Source of the DNA: Linnemannia hyalina
Taxonomy: Eukaryota; Mortierellomycota; Mortierellomycetes; Mortierellales; Mortierellaceae
Direction: 5' to 3'
Assembly: GCA_019671135.1 (NCBI GenBank)
Contig: JAHRHY010000001.1
Span: forward strand, 2,294,001 to 2,358,000
Length of the DNA: 64,000 bases
Shown here: positions 45,094-55,019 of the stretch, piece by piece
Layout: every line of letters begins with the position of its first letter
How positions within the stretch are numbered: position 1 is the stretch's first letter
Position numbers and translations under genes: made by a program
Notes under the pieces: model-generated
Databases searched by the model: none
What the model was told of the DNA's origin: nothing
What the model saw: the letters and a program-made list of their open reading frames with translations, nothing else

Positions 45094-45224
45094 GCCCTCC
45101 TTCTCATCGATAAAAGGGCCAAAAATGCCAGTTTTTAACCATATCGCCTCGTTTCTACGTATTTTCAGGAGACTGTTGGTATAAGAACTCAAGAGCGAAA
45201 TTTCGTTGTTACGTTATGTGTCTG

Positions 45225-45306
45225 GTCGACTTCGGATAGTGGTTATTCCGTAAGGTTTAGGCCCTTTACCTTGATTGGTGCATGGGTTCGAATCCCATAG
45301 TCGACA
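45225..45306 (+). tRNA. tRNA-Leu (anticodon UAG), class II
   Basis: The ends GTCGACT and AGTCGAC pair perfectly as a 7-bp acceptor stem, followed by discriminator A at 45306. The T arm is perfect: stems ATGGG/CCCAT around TTCGAAT, with the B box GGTTCGAATCC. The D arm has a GGA/TCC stem with GTGG in the loop. The anticodon loop is TTTAGGC, giving UAG with a purine after it. The stem AAGG/CCTT is good, but the fifth pair is T-T. A short variable arm, ACC...GGT, fits the class II shape of leucine tRNAs. The length is 82 nt without CCA and there is no intron. T15 follows 16 nt downstream. The anticodon-stem mismatch and the poor fit of the A box leave some doubt about full activity. Confidence 0.8.
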
Positions 45307-45322
45307 CATCTGAAAAAGACAC

Positions 45323-45337
45323 TTTTTTTTTTTTTTT
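45323..45337 (+). terminator. RNA polymerase III terminator of the tRNA gene
   Basis: Fifteen consecutive T on the coding strand begin 16 nt after the tRNA 3' end, the usual form and spacing of a Pol III stop signal. Confidence 0.8.
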
Positions 45338-46283
45338 GCGTCTTGACAGGAGTGAAGAGGGAAGAGAGGGTTGGGTGCAATGGAGGGGCCATTGATATCT
45401 TTTATGTTGTTGTTGGCTCATGGTTGGATATTTCTGATTTTTTTTGTTGGTCGAGAAGTGAACGGCTTACTTCAGAGACGAATCCATCGAATCAACGATC
45501 AATTCGGCGACTGAGTGACGATAGCGATAGAGAACAACGAAGGGCGAAGAAGGAGGAAGGGTTGGAAGCGACGGTGAGAGTAGATTGTTTGCTTTCTTGA
45601 GTGTGGAGTGTTCACTTGCCAGATCGGTTGGGCTTGAGGAGAAGTGAGGGACAAGAGTATGAGAATATGTCTCTAGACAAAAGAGAAAAGTGTCGCTTTG
45701 GGTTGGTGTGATTGTTGGATGGTAGGCGAAGTGTCATGCTGTTAGTAAGAATGCCACGCGTGCTTGTTTCCTGCATAGAAAAAACGGGGCATTTGGTAGT
45801 TACACTTGACAGCACAGGAGAATGTAGTGGTGGTGACATTTTTGGGGGAATAAGTGCTGCAAAGCGAGTGAACATCGCCTACGGCTGGCAGCCGAGAGAC
45901 TGAAGTGTGAGAGAGTTGGGTTCGCCTTGAATGTCGACAATAAGGTTAGTGCCTCTGTGTGGAGACCACGGACAGACACATAGAGAGAGAAAAGATGTCA
46001 CTTTGTAGCGCGGGCGAGAGATCGTGCTGTTGTCCTTCATCGATTCACTAACACGAGGGAAACAACAACCGCGAAGTCGAAGAAGACAATGAAGAGCGAG
46101 AGTGAGAGAGTACAAGAACCCATTAACGCTTCTTCTTTTCCTTTTCCTTTTAGTGATCAGTTTTCTCTTCGTCTTCACCGCAACCCTCATTCATTCCTCT
46201 CGACCTTTTTTTCCCCCCTCTTTTTCTCATTCACTTCCAATACCCGCCTACCTCATCGACTCTTCACCCAAGCATATACAACG
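45338..46283. other. Intergenic region, promoter of the acyl-CoA oxidase gene
   Basis: The right part (46110-46280) is a CT-rich leader directly before the acyl-CoA oxidase ATG. The left part has no credible gene on either strand. No obvious oleate-response element is seen. Confidence 0.45.
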
Positions 46284-48750
46284 ATGGCCGAGTCACAGAA
46301 CAAGAGAGATCTGGCCTATGCAAGAACAAAGATCAACTTTGACGTCAAGGACATGACCAACTTCCTCCACGGCGGCGAGGCAAACGTCGAGCAGCGTCGC
46401 TACATCATCGACCTCATCGCCAAAGACCCCGTCTTCAACAAAGATGACTGGTATGTTGTCTTCATTTTACTTTGCCCAACTGTAACAACCAATCCAAAGC
46501 ACGGCCCCTTTCCATTTCTCTGTCGTCCCTAACCGATCTGATCTCTTTGTCTTGTTGTGTAGGGGCTGGTTGAACCATACCGATGCTGTCAAGCGTGGTA
46601 TTGCCATGTCGACTCGTCTTGCCGAGATCAAGATGGAGCACGACCTCAACGACCTCGATTTTGCCACCATGATGGAGGCTATCGATGACACGCTCCCCGT
46701 ACGTCTCTCTTCTCTCTACCGTTAGTGCGTGTATCAAAAACAACACAGAGTCCTAATCCCATACGTCTCCATGTACATAATAGATCGTGTTGCACAACGG
46801 CGCCTTCATCCCTGTCATCACATCGCAAGGAACCGAGGAGCAGATTGAAAAGTGGATCCCTCCCGCAGAAAAGTACCAGATAATCGGATGCTACGCCCAG
46901 ACAGAGTTGGGCCACGGATCCAACCTGTCCCAGCTCGAGACCACTGCCACCTTAGTCAAGGAGACTGACGAGTGGGAGATCAACAGCACATCGTTCACGG
47001 CTGCCAAGTGGTGGATCGGAGGTCTGGGCGCTCTTTGCACCCATGCCGTCGTACAGGCTAGGATCTTTATTGAGGGTAAAGATTATGGCGCCCACGTCTT
47101 TGTGGTTCCTCTTCGCTCGCTTGATGACCATAAACCCTTCCCTGGTATTGAGATTGGAGATATCGGACCCAAGGCCTACAACGGCTTCAACAAGATGGAT
47201 AACGGCTGTAAGTATCATCTACCTTTTCATATATTTGATTCGCGTCTTTCTTCGCTCTTTTTTTCCCCATCCATTGGCTAACAACATCCATTTGCAATGA
47301 ATAATACTAATAGTTGCTCGCTTTAACAAGTACCGCATCCCTCGCGAGAATATGTTGATGCGCTTCTCCAAGGTCTCCAAAGAGGGTGTCTACACCAAAC
47401 CTCCCCACGCCAAGGTAACAACCTCTCCATAGTCCTTTGTAACTTTGCCCCTGTTGTTATTCGCTATCGAGATACTAACATGTTATTCCTCTTCCCTTTC
47501 TTTCCTTATAGCTTGCGTACGGATCGATGGTGTTGTTGCGCTCGGTGCTGATCAAGCAGATGGCTCTCTACCTCTCCAGGGCTGTCACCGTCTCGACTCG
47601 CTACTTGACTGTCCGTCGCCAGTTCAATAACCCTACCTCCCGCAACGACAGCGACCTCAACCCCGGCTTGGAGACCCAGGTCATCAACTACCCTATGGTC
47701 CAGAACCGTCTCTTTCCAATGATTGCCCAGTCCTACGCCCTCTTTGCTGCTGGAGCCGTTATGATGGATATGTATATCGGACTCATGACTGGCCTCTCCT
47801 CTGGGAACATTGGCGCCTTGGCCGAGGTCCACGCCATGTCCTCAGCCTTGAAGTCTTACTGCACCACGTTCGCTGTTGCTGGTGTTGAAGAGAGCAGAAA
47901 GTTGATGGGAGGGCATGGATTCTCTTACTTTACTGGAATCGCCCACTTGTTTGCCTCGACTGTTCCCTCCAACACCTATGAGGGGGACAACTATGTCCTC
48001 ACCCAGCAGATGGCTCGTTATCTCCTCAAGGAGGTCAAGACTGCTCGCACCAACCCTGACCAGGTCACTCCTTACTCCAAGTACTTACTTTTGGGCTTGA
48101 ACAAGTCTGCCTTTGCCCGGTCGACCTGCTCGGTTGCCCTACCCGAGGACTGGCTCAGTCCAGCTGTCCAGCTGGCTGCATTTGAGCACCGCTGTGCTCG
48201 TCTCGCTTATGAGTTGAGCGATGCTGTCGAGCAAGGAGGACTTGATACTGCCAACCCCAAGACATGGTCAGACCACAATATCGAGTGCTACCGTATCTCG
48301 CATGCCCATGCCCAGTACGTCATGGTACTTTGGTTCATCCAGGCTGTCCGTGATGCCTCTAACCCCGAGACCGACGTTGAGCGCCGTGCCGAGCCAGCAT
48401 CGATCAAGGTCCTTGAGCGTCTCTCGAACCTACACGCCCTTCACACCATCCAGACTAACCTTGTCGACTTTGTTGAGGATGGATACTTCTCCCCCGCACA
48501 GTGCCAGTCCCTCCGTGCACAGGTCAAGAACATTGTTGCCTCGTTGGCGGATGAGGCTGTTGGACTGGTTGACGCATTCGATCACCCCGATTTTTTGCTC
48601 AACAGTGCTTTGGGTGCTACCGATGGTGATGCGTACAAGAGACTGTGGGATAAAGCCCAGTCTGAGCCCCTGAACAGACGCGAGGTCTGTGATGGCTATG
48701 AGGAGTACATCCGCCCTCTGTTGAAGAAGCATGGCGAGTTCAAGCTGTAA
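46284..48750 (+). CDS. POX1: Acyl-CoA oxidase (peroxisomal beta-oxidation)
   Basis: Five exons are 46284-46450, 46563-46698, 46784-47207, 47314-47414 and 47512-48750. All are GT-AG with consistent phases and code for 688 residues, normal for the family. Diagnostic segments are GCYAQTELGHGSNLSQLETT (FAD-side motif), FARFNKYRIPRENMLMRFSK, VTVSTRYLTVRRQF and MGGHGFSYFTGIAHLF. TYEGDN contains the expected catalytic glutamate at about residue 433. The enzyme oxidises acyl-CoA to trans-2-enoyl-CoA with FAD and passes electrons to oxygen, giving hydrogen peroxide; it is the first step of peroxisomal fatty-acid breakdown. The C-terminus is FKL rather than the canonical (S/A/C)-K-L peroxisomal signal. 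Its neighbours (tRNA, F-box genes) are functionally unrelated, so it looks like a conserved gene inside a shuffled block. Confidence 0.95.
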
Positions 48751-49301
48751 ATACCTTTTTCGTTTTTTCATTAGACATAGATCAATCAATACCTTCAGAT
48801 AAAGTTACTGGGATATCCTCTCCTTTTTACATAGAATTGGCAACACTGTTTCTTATTATCATGGAAAATTGATGGCCATAGTCAAGAAGCACGAAACATG
48901 ACCCTTGGTTCTCTGACCCGAAAAGTATCAAAAACGAATATATAGGTTATCAGTTTCACTTTCTGACCCAAGGATTAAGATCAAAACGCACTGTTCGCCA
49001 GTAATGGTCGTTGATCATATCAGCGTGTTCTCTACACCCTCTCTCCCCTTTATTCATCGCTGGCACAGGCTACCTAACTGACACCATTGAACCATGGCCA
49101 AAAGCCCAAAAGAAAAAAAATATTGAAAGTCGAGTTGAAATTAAGGGCGCAAGGTGGGCCACCCTTAACAATGTTTTCATCTTGCTCCTTCCAACGTTGA
49201 GAGGCACCTGTTTTCCCGTTCTCCCACAGGCAGTGTTTGTTTCGTATTCTCCTTTAATCCGCCTTTCTTCCATCTTTCTTGTTCACCACCACAGGCACAC
49301 A
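48751..49301. other. Intergenic region between the acyl-CoA oxidase and F-box genes
   Basis: This stretch holds the 3' flank of the oxidase gene and a 5' flank with T/C-rich sequence near 49255-49295 before the F-box ATG. The frame upstream of 49302 stays open to 49011 but looks like leader sequence, not protein. Confidence 0.45.
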
Positions 49302-51446
49302 ATGAACTCGCTCACCGCACATCGACATCCGGTATTCAGACTACCAACACCCTTCGACATCCCCGAGATCCTCGACAGGATCCTCTCATTCGTCGACAAG
49401 CGGACCCTCCATAGCGCCTTCCTCGTCGAGAGGCAGTGGCTCCAGCTAGGACGACAATACAACGTCTTTGAGTACGCTTGGTCGGACGCCCGGCGGAAGG
49501 ACTACACTGACCTCGTGCGCGCAATGTACAGGCTGCCCTGGATAAGTCGACTACAGTGGCATGCAGCGCCCCGGATGGACACCTTTGACGACTCTGTTCA
49601 GGCTGACCAATGGTTCTGGCTCCTGGCGGCGCTCGAGCATCTCGGATACGGGCAAGTGGAGCGAGAGACGGCCTATGATCAAGCGGACGAGTCTTGGATG
49701 TATCGGTATCAGAGATGGTGGGAGGACGAGGCGATCGACTTTTCGACGTACCAGGCGAACCCGTTGACGAGAGGGCCGAGGGTGAATCTTCAGGAATTCG
49801 AATTGAAAGGTCATACGGATGTGCCCAAGTTCAGGTTGATCTTGCCGTTACTCTCGACAGTAACCAAGTTACGGTTTGTTAATGTTGGAGGAGATGGTAC
49901 TAGACATCAAACGGATCTGCAGATGGGACTTATTATGCAACACTGCCCACTCCTCGAGTACCTTTACATCTCTTCGACGGAACCAGACGGCGAGCAATTG
50001 CCGGGACCGTGGAATTTTGCGACAACCGACACCAGCCCTGCCTCCTCTACTCCCCCTCACCCTCCAATTGTAACCTTGCCTTTGAAGTCCCTGGTGCTCA
50101 ACAACGCCATGTTTTACCAACACGATCTCGAAGACTTTTTGGCCTTCACCCCGCACCTCAAGACCCTCAAGGTCATCAAGGCAAATCTACTCGGACCACC
50201 ACCCCAGTTCTTGCGCATCCCTCTCAACACTGCCCGATTCTCTCAAGTCTTGAACAACCTCCCTCTGTGCCTCAGCGTCCTCCATATTTCTACCAAGAAG
50301 TACTCCTACAACGACCTTCCGACAAGGTTCTGCCCCAACTCTCAGGAAAGATCTTTTGTGGCAAGTGATTTCACGGCACCCCTTCTACGGACGCTTCGCC
50401 AGCAACCCAACACTCTGACGAGTCTGGAGCTCTTGCACAATGGCAACTGCTCGTCTACGCTACACGACTTTTTGTGCAATTCGCATCATCTGATCCACCT
50501 CAAGGCCCCCATGACACTTTACTCTGTCGAGCATATGGATCTTCACGGACGACTGCTTAATGCGCCATATCCAGGAAGAAATAGACCGCCAACCAAGGCC
50601 GGAGTATCTCCTCCAACACCACCTCCTGGGATCTGGAAGTGCAGGAACCTGAGGACATTGCACGTCAGTATCATCACTCCTGACACAAGTTCGCGAAGGA
50701 AGCGTTCGGGACCGTGCCCAGAGTTCTCACGGATTGCCTTCGGATACATATCTCGAGTTTGCCCACAACTTCGGGATCTCATGCTGCTTGACGAACTATC
50801 GCCAGAGTACCCAACACTAGACATGCGACTTCAGGGTGGGTTCTGTCTTTTGGGTCGACTTAAACATCTGGAGAAGCTCAAAATCGGGGAGTGGAGACGG
50901 CTAGATAACCTGACAACCAGGAATTTTGAATGGTTCATTGCGGCAGGAAGGACGGAAGCATTGAAGGCAGAGAGGCAGGCTGCGTCGAAGGAGGGTTGGC
51001 GGCGGTTTTTGGATACGGACGGTGACTTGGCACCCCATCGAATTGCAAAAGCAAAAGCAAAAACAAAAGCAGATGCGACAAAATTAACAGCACTAGCAGA
51101 ACCAGCGGCACCAGCAGACCCAACAACACCAGCAAACCCGGCAACGCCAGCAGCAGAGGCTGCAGAAGTCGAAGGCGGTGGTGGAGAGAACGAGGACCCT
51201 GTCCAGCGCAAGATGCACTTTGACTGGACGGATGTAGATCCAGGACTGAAGGAGGATCTGAAGTATTTGGGACTGGCGCACGAGATCAAGGTCATTTTTG
51301 ACGAAGTGGACCAGAGAGGCCCTCCACAGGTCCCTTTCTTCTCAGCACTTCGATATGCCACTATTTGTTCTCCCAGTAGACTAGAGTTGCCACCCGAGCG
51401 AGAGTACAAGCGTTTAGTCGTTACCCGTACGCAGGTGCCGTGGTAG
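49302..51446 (+). CDS. F-box protein with leucine-rich segments (FDIPEIL subfamily)
   Basis: The chosen start is ATG 49302, just before the F-box; the protein has 714 residues in one exon. The F-box reads PFDIPEILDRILSFVDKRTL followed by HSAFLVERQWLQL. Leu-rich blocks follow, for example FRLILPLLSTVTKLRFVNVG, LKSLVLNNAMFYQHDLEDFL and LLRTLRQQPNTLTSLELLHN. A segment KCRNLRTLHVSIITPDTSSR is closely mirrored in the gene at 52447-54846. Near the C-terminus an Ala/Pro/Thr-rich low-complexity stretch (about 51090-51190) interrupts the fold before a final conserved block with DEVDQRGP. It probably acts as a substrate adaptor of an SCF ubiquitin ligase; the substrate is unknown. It is a different subfamily from the two F-box genes at 38.8-42.6 kb. 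Confidence 0.8.
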   Translation: MNSLTAHRHPVFRLPTPFDIPEILDRILSFVDKRTLHSAFLVERQWLQLGRQYNVFEYAWSDARRKDYTDLVRAMYRLPWISRLQWHAAPRMDTFDDSVQADQWFWLLAALEHLGYGQVERETAYDQADESWMYRYQRWWEDEAIDFSTYQANPLTRGPRVNLQEFELKGHTDVPKFRLILPLLSTVTKLRFVNVGGDGTRHQTDLQMGLIMQHCPLLEYLYISSTEPDGEQLPGPWNFATTDTSPASSTPPHPPIVTLPLKSLVLNNAMFYQHDLEDFLAFTPHLKTLKVIKANLLGPPPQFLRIPLNTARFSQVLNNLPLCLSVLHISTKKYSYNDLPTRFCPNSQERSFVASDFTAPLLRTLRQQPNTLTSLELLHNGNCSSTLHDFLCNSHHLIHLKAPMTLYSVEHMDLHGRLLNAPYPGRNRPPTKAGVSPPTPPPGIWKCRNLRTLHVSIITPDTSSRRKRSGPCPEFSRIAFGYISRVCPQLRDLMLLDELSPEYPTLDMRLQGGFCLLGRLKHLEKLKIGEWRRLDNLTTRNFEWFIAAGRTEALKAERQAASKEGWRRFLDTDGDLAPHRIAKAKAKTKADATKLTALAEPAAPADPTTPANPATPAAEAAEVEGGGGENEDPVQRKMHFDWTDVDPGLKEDLKYLGLAHEIKVIFDEVDQRGPPQVPFFSALRYATICSPSRLELPPEREYKRLVVTRTQVPW

Positions 51447-51915
51447 AAAATACAAAATTAACCGTCCTTTAAAATCCAGATAAGCAAGAAGTGTAAATCA
51501 AACGCGTTCTGTCTTGCCTGCGAATCGCGTAGGATCACGTAAGTCACATTTTTGGGCCAAGTTCGTTTGTTCTTTTAGCCCCTCAAAGTCAAGCCAGCCA
51601 TGTGAGATCGTTGATATGTTTCGGTAGAAAAGTACGTATGCGTACAACCACAAGCTATATTGGACCTTGTGAAGACTAACGGCCGTTGTTTTTTCATTGA
51701 CGCCTTCGATCGGGAAATTCAGCATAAAAAAGAGAACGAGTACAAACGCGAAAAATAAAGGTGAGGTTGAGACACTTTTTTCCATCCTTCATTATTCTTT
51801 TTGTTAGCATTCTCTAACTAAAAGCCCTTGCCCTACACCATCAGCCATACCATAGCCAATTTATCTCCTTCAAGTGTCAAATACGCCACCCATGCCTCCT
51901 CTATCCCTCCCCAGG

Positions 51916-52115
51916 ATTCAAGCCCAAATTCCATCTGGACTGATCTGTGCAATTAACCCCGTACCTCGATGGACCCATTCCTTGTCGCCTCACTGCAGGT
52001 CTGCCAGGAGTGGTATGAAGCGCTTAGTTCCTTGGCCTGGCGCACCATTCCCAAGAAACAGTGGTACCACCCCCATCCTTCCCGCTCAACCTCATCAACA
52101 AGCAACCAAACGTGA
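51916..52115 (+). pseudogene. Decayed F-box gene fragment (LDGPSL subfamily)
   Basis: Read in three successive frames this 200-bp stretch gives QAQIPSGLICAI, then YLDGP, then FLVASLQVCQEWYEALSSLA followed by WRTIPKKQWYH and a stop at 52113. This matches, in order, the F-box of the gene at 41034: IPTELLLALGQFLDGP, LIDCLQVCRQWHHTLQ and PLVWSTISEYQWH. At least two frame changes separate the blocks, and no leucine-rich continuation is clear after 52115. It is a dead fragment of a third LDGPSL-type copy lying between two FDIPEIL-type genes. Confidence 0.75.
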
Positions 52116-52446
52116 TGATGACCTACTTTGAGCTCATGGTCACGCCGAACCAATTCCTGGCCTCGCGATTATAGTGTTGAGTGGATGAAGCGCAAGAACC
52201 TAGTGTGTCCACGAGCTCGGCCTGAGCGAATTTGGATTGTTCAACCAGAGCCGTACAACTATGTACCATTTGAGGCCATTCATTTTTTTCTAGTGAAAGC
52301 AAAGGTCGATCGTACCCACCTATGCCGATTGTATCTCTTTGTTCATATTCAGATCCGACATGCTGAATGCACTATCCTTTTACTTGAGGACTCTTTGCTT
52401 ACTTTATTTGTACAGCACAATTTGCTCGTATTTCAGCAAAAACAGC

Positions 52447-54846
52447 TCAATAAAATGTCCTACGAACAAGCGTCTGAAAAAAGGTATCAGGCACCAACTG
52501 CTGAATCGCTTCCTCACGCCGAGTGAGTCCATATCGGTTTGGACGATAGAGCGCAATCTTTTGAAGATGCGGCCAGCACCTGGCCACCCCTCCTTCTCTT
52601 TCTCCTTCTTCTCCTGCTAGTTCATCCAGCTCATCCATAACATCGACAATATCCTGTACACACCCTAGGTTCGCCAAAGCCATCCTCACATCCTGCTCAT
52701 CGTCATAGTCGACTTCGCCGCTGTCGGGGTTGGTGATGGGTTGGAGGCGTCCGGTTTTGGCTCCACAAGCAATACACGACAAATATCTCGGATGCTCTCT
52801 CACCGCATCCAAAGAGCTAGAGTGACTCCTCTCCACCATCGACCTAGTCTCCTTCTCCTCCAACTCCTGAACCACCCTCCTCCTCTCCCTCCACCCACCA
52901 TCCACATTCCCCTTCTCACCCCCCAACATCCATCCCAACTCCCAAGACTCATACCCGACCCTCTTCCCCACCGCATCCACACTCAGCCTCTCCAAAAAAT
53001 GCAACTTGCTCAACAGACAGAACCCACCCTCGAACGCCAGATACATTTTGGCCTCGTGGACATTAAACTGTGCGCTATCCAGAAAACTGGTATCCATCCG
53101 GAGGTCGCGCAGGTCGGGTAAGACGTGGGATATGTAGCCGAAGAGGATCCGGGTTCGGACGTGGAGGAGTTTGAGGGTGGGTGGGTAGTACGTGCTTTGG
53201 GTTTGACTGTTGCAGCGGAAGGCCATGTGGAGGGTGCGGAGGTTCCTGCATTTCCAGATCGGAGGTAAGGGTGTGCTTGTTGTTGAGGTTGTTGTTGGCA
53301 CTGACAAGGGCGTAGTGGCAGATGGAAGGACAGTAGTAACGACATTGATCCCATGTCCTGCTCCTGTTCCAGTACCAATCTCAGTTCCAGCCTCGTACGC
53401 AGCAATTGTAGCATCGACAAGTCCATGAATATCGAAATGATCGACCAAGAACGCAGTCCGAGGAGCCTTGAGGTGCAACAGATGTGGGGAATCGCACAAG
53501 TACTGGTGCAGCTTGCATCCTGTCTTCGGACACCGCCCAATCTTGCTACTATGTAACTCTAGTGTCGTCACAACGTTAGGGATATGGACTAGGGTCTGGT
53601 ATACAAAAGGCGGCAGGTCAGCCGAAGTCCAGAAACTCCATTTGTTGGCTCGCGGGTGACATATCTCTTTTCGGATCTGGTCCAGCCTTGCAGCGGCAGC
53701 GGGGGTTGGGAGGAGGGGTTCGTTGTCGAGGGAGTAGTGGAAGGAATTGAGGGTAATCCCGTGGCGTTGGAGCGTTTCCTTGAGTTGAGGGAAGAACGTG
53801 GCGATATTGGTGACCAAGGAAGGAGAACCTTCCCTAGACGGTTGTTGGTTGGTTCGTGGGGCAGAGAGTTGAATCAATTTGAGTTCTTGGAGGTCTGGTG
53901 TTAATGAGAGCAAGGATTTGAGACCAGGGAGTTCGACGCTAGTGTTTTCCAATATGACCGATCGCAATGGTAGCGACGGCGGATGACGTTGCTGCGATGG
54001 TTCGTCATGCTTGCCCCTATCCTTGCTGCTGTAGCTCCTGTTCTTGTCCTTGTTGTTGTTGCTGTCGACACGACTGAACGGAATCCATGAGCAGCTCACT
54101 TCCACTGCACCAACAGAAAGCGACGAGACATGAACCTGCTCAAGGAGGGGGCAAGCCAAAAGGACAGCACCCATCGAGACCGAGCACCGATTGTGTGTGT
54201 GCAACTCCAGAATAGTCAATGAGGGTAGCAGCGGTAGTAGAGTCCTGGTCGCCAGCCCCAAATCAATCGATCCACCCAGTTCCAACCTTTGAAGATTCTG
54301 AAACACCAATCCTCCCTCTCCTTTTCGTCCGAGACCCTCCCTGTGGCGATGCCGATCCCGTTCCTGCCCCAGACGCCTTTGCTCATAGTCTTTCCGAACC
54401 GTACCAACAAGTCTCTCCCAGGATTCTCTCGACTCGATACCACCCTTCTGATCCGGCCTCGAGTACCAATAAAGCCCAAACGCACCAGACAGTCTCGCCA
54501 AGACTCTATCAACCTCCTTGTTGTTGTTGTTGTTGTTGTTGTTGCTGCTAGCCCGAGTATTATCCCAAACGACTTCCCGGACTGAGAGACGTGGCAAACT
54601 TGTCAAGTACCATTCTCGACAGACAAGGACCGTCGATCGACGCAAGGCTGGTTCGTCGAGGTACGAGAATATCTCGGTCAGGATCTCGGGGATGTCGAAC
54701 ACTGTTGTTTTGGAACTTTTTTTGTAGCTGTTCGTGCTGTTGTTGTGGTTGCACCATGGTGAGTTGCTGTGGTTTTCGGTGTCGGAAAAATGGAAATGAT
54801 GACAGTGGTGGAGTGAAGAGAGCAATTGCAGGGCATTGTTCCACAT
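52447..54846 (-). CDS. F-box protein with leucine-rich segments (FDIPEIL subfamily)
   Basis: One minus-strand exon of 799 residues starts from the ATG at 54844-54846. A His/Ser/Asn-rich head precedes the F-box, VFDIPEILTEIFSYLDEPAL followed by RRSTVLVCREWYLTSLPRL. Further blocks include LPSLTILELHTHNRCSVSMG, LPGLKSLLSLTPDLQELKLI and IWKCRNLRTLHMAFRCNSQT. The last is nearly the same as in the convergent gene at 49302-51446, and the C-terminal region is also shared in outline (DYDDEQD..LANLG versus DWTDVDPG..LKYLG). There are asparagine, threonine and acidic low-complexity runs. It is a likely SCF substrate adaptor. The convergent pair with related sequence suggests inverted duplication followed by strong divergence. 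Confidence 0.8.
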   Translation of the reverse strand: MWNNALQLLSSLHHCHHFHFSDTENHSNSPWCNHNNSTNSYKKSSKTTVFDIPEILTEIFSYLDEPALRRSTVLVCREWYLTSLPRLSVREVVWDNTRASSNNNNNNNNKEVDRVLARLSGAFGLYWYSRPDQKGGIESRESWERLVGTVRKDYEQRRLGQERDRHRHREGLGRKGEGGLVFQNLQRLELGGSIDLGLATRTLLPLLPSLTILELHTHNRCSVSMGAVLLACPLLEQVHVSSLSVGAVEVSCSWIPFSRVDSNNNKDKNRSYSSKDRGKHDEPSQQRHPPSLPLRSVILENTSVELPGLKSLLSLTPDLQELKLIQLSAPRTNQQPSREGSPSLVTNIATFFPQLKETLQRHGITLNSFHYSLDNEPLLPTPAAAARLDQIRKEICHPRANKWSFWTSADLPPFVYQTLVHIPNVVTTLELHSSKIGRCPKTGCKLHQYLCDSPHLLHLKAPRTAFLVDHFDIHGLVDATIAAYEAGTEIGTGTGAGHGINVVTTVLPSATTPLSVPTTTSTTSTPLPPIWKCRNLRTLHMAFRCNSQTQSTYYPPTLKLLHVRTRILFGYISHVLPDLRDLRMDTSFLDSAQFNVHEAKMYLAFEGGFCLLSKLHFLERLSVDAVGKRVGYESWELGWMLGGEKGNVDGGWRERRRVVQELEEKETRSMVERSHSSSLDAVREHPRYLSCIACGAKTGRLQPITNPDSGEVDYDDEQDVRMALANLGCVQDIVDVMDELDELAGEEGEREGGVARCWPHLQKIALYRPNRYGLTRREEAIQQLVPDTFFQTLVRRTFY

Positions 54847-55019
54847 GATTGGTCCAATGCTCAATCAAGTGACAGTGAAAAAAAATGTAATTTTGGGGGT
54901 TTGGAGTTCGATGCAGGGAGGGATGGATAAATGGGTTAAAGAGAAAGAAAAGAAAGAACGGAAAGAAAAGAAAGGAAAGAAAGGAAGAAAAGGGGGTTTG
55001 TATTGGATAGGCTGACGAA

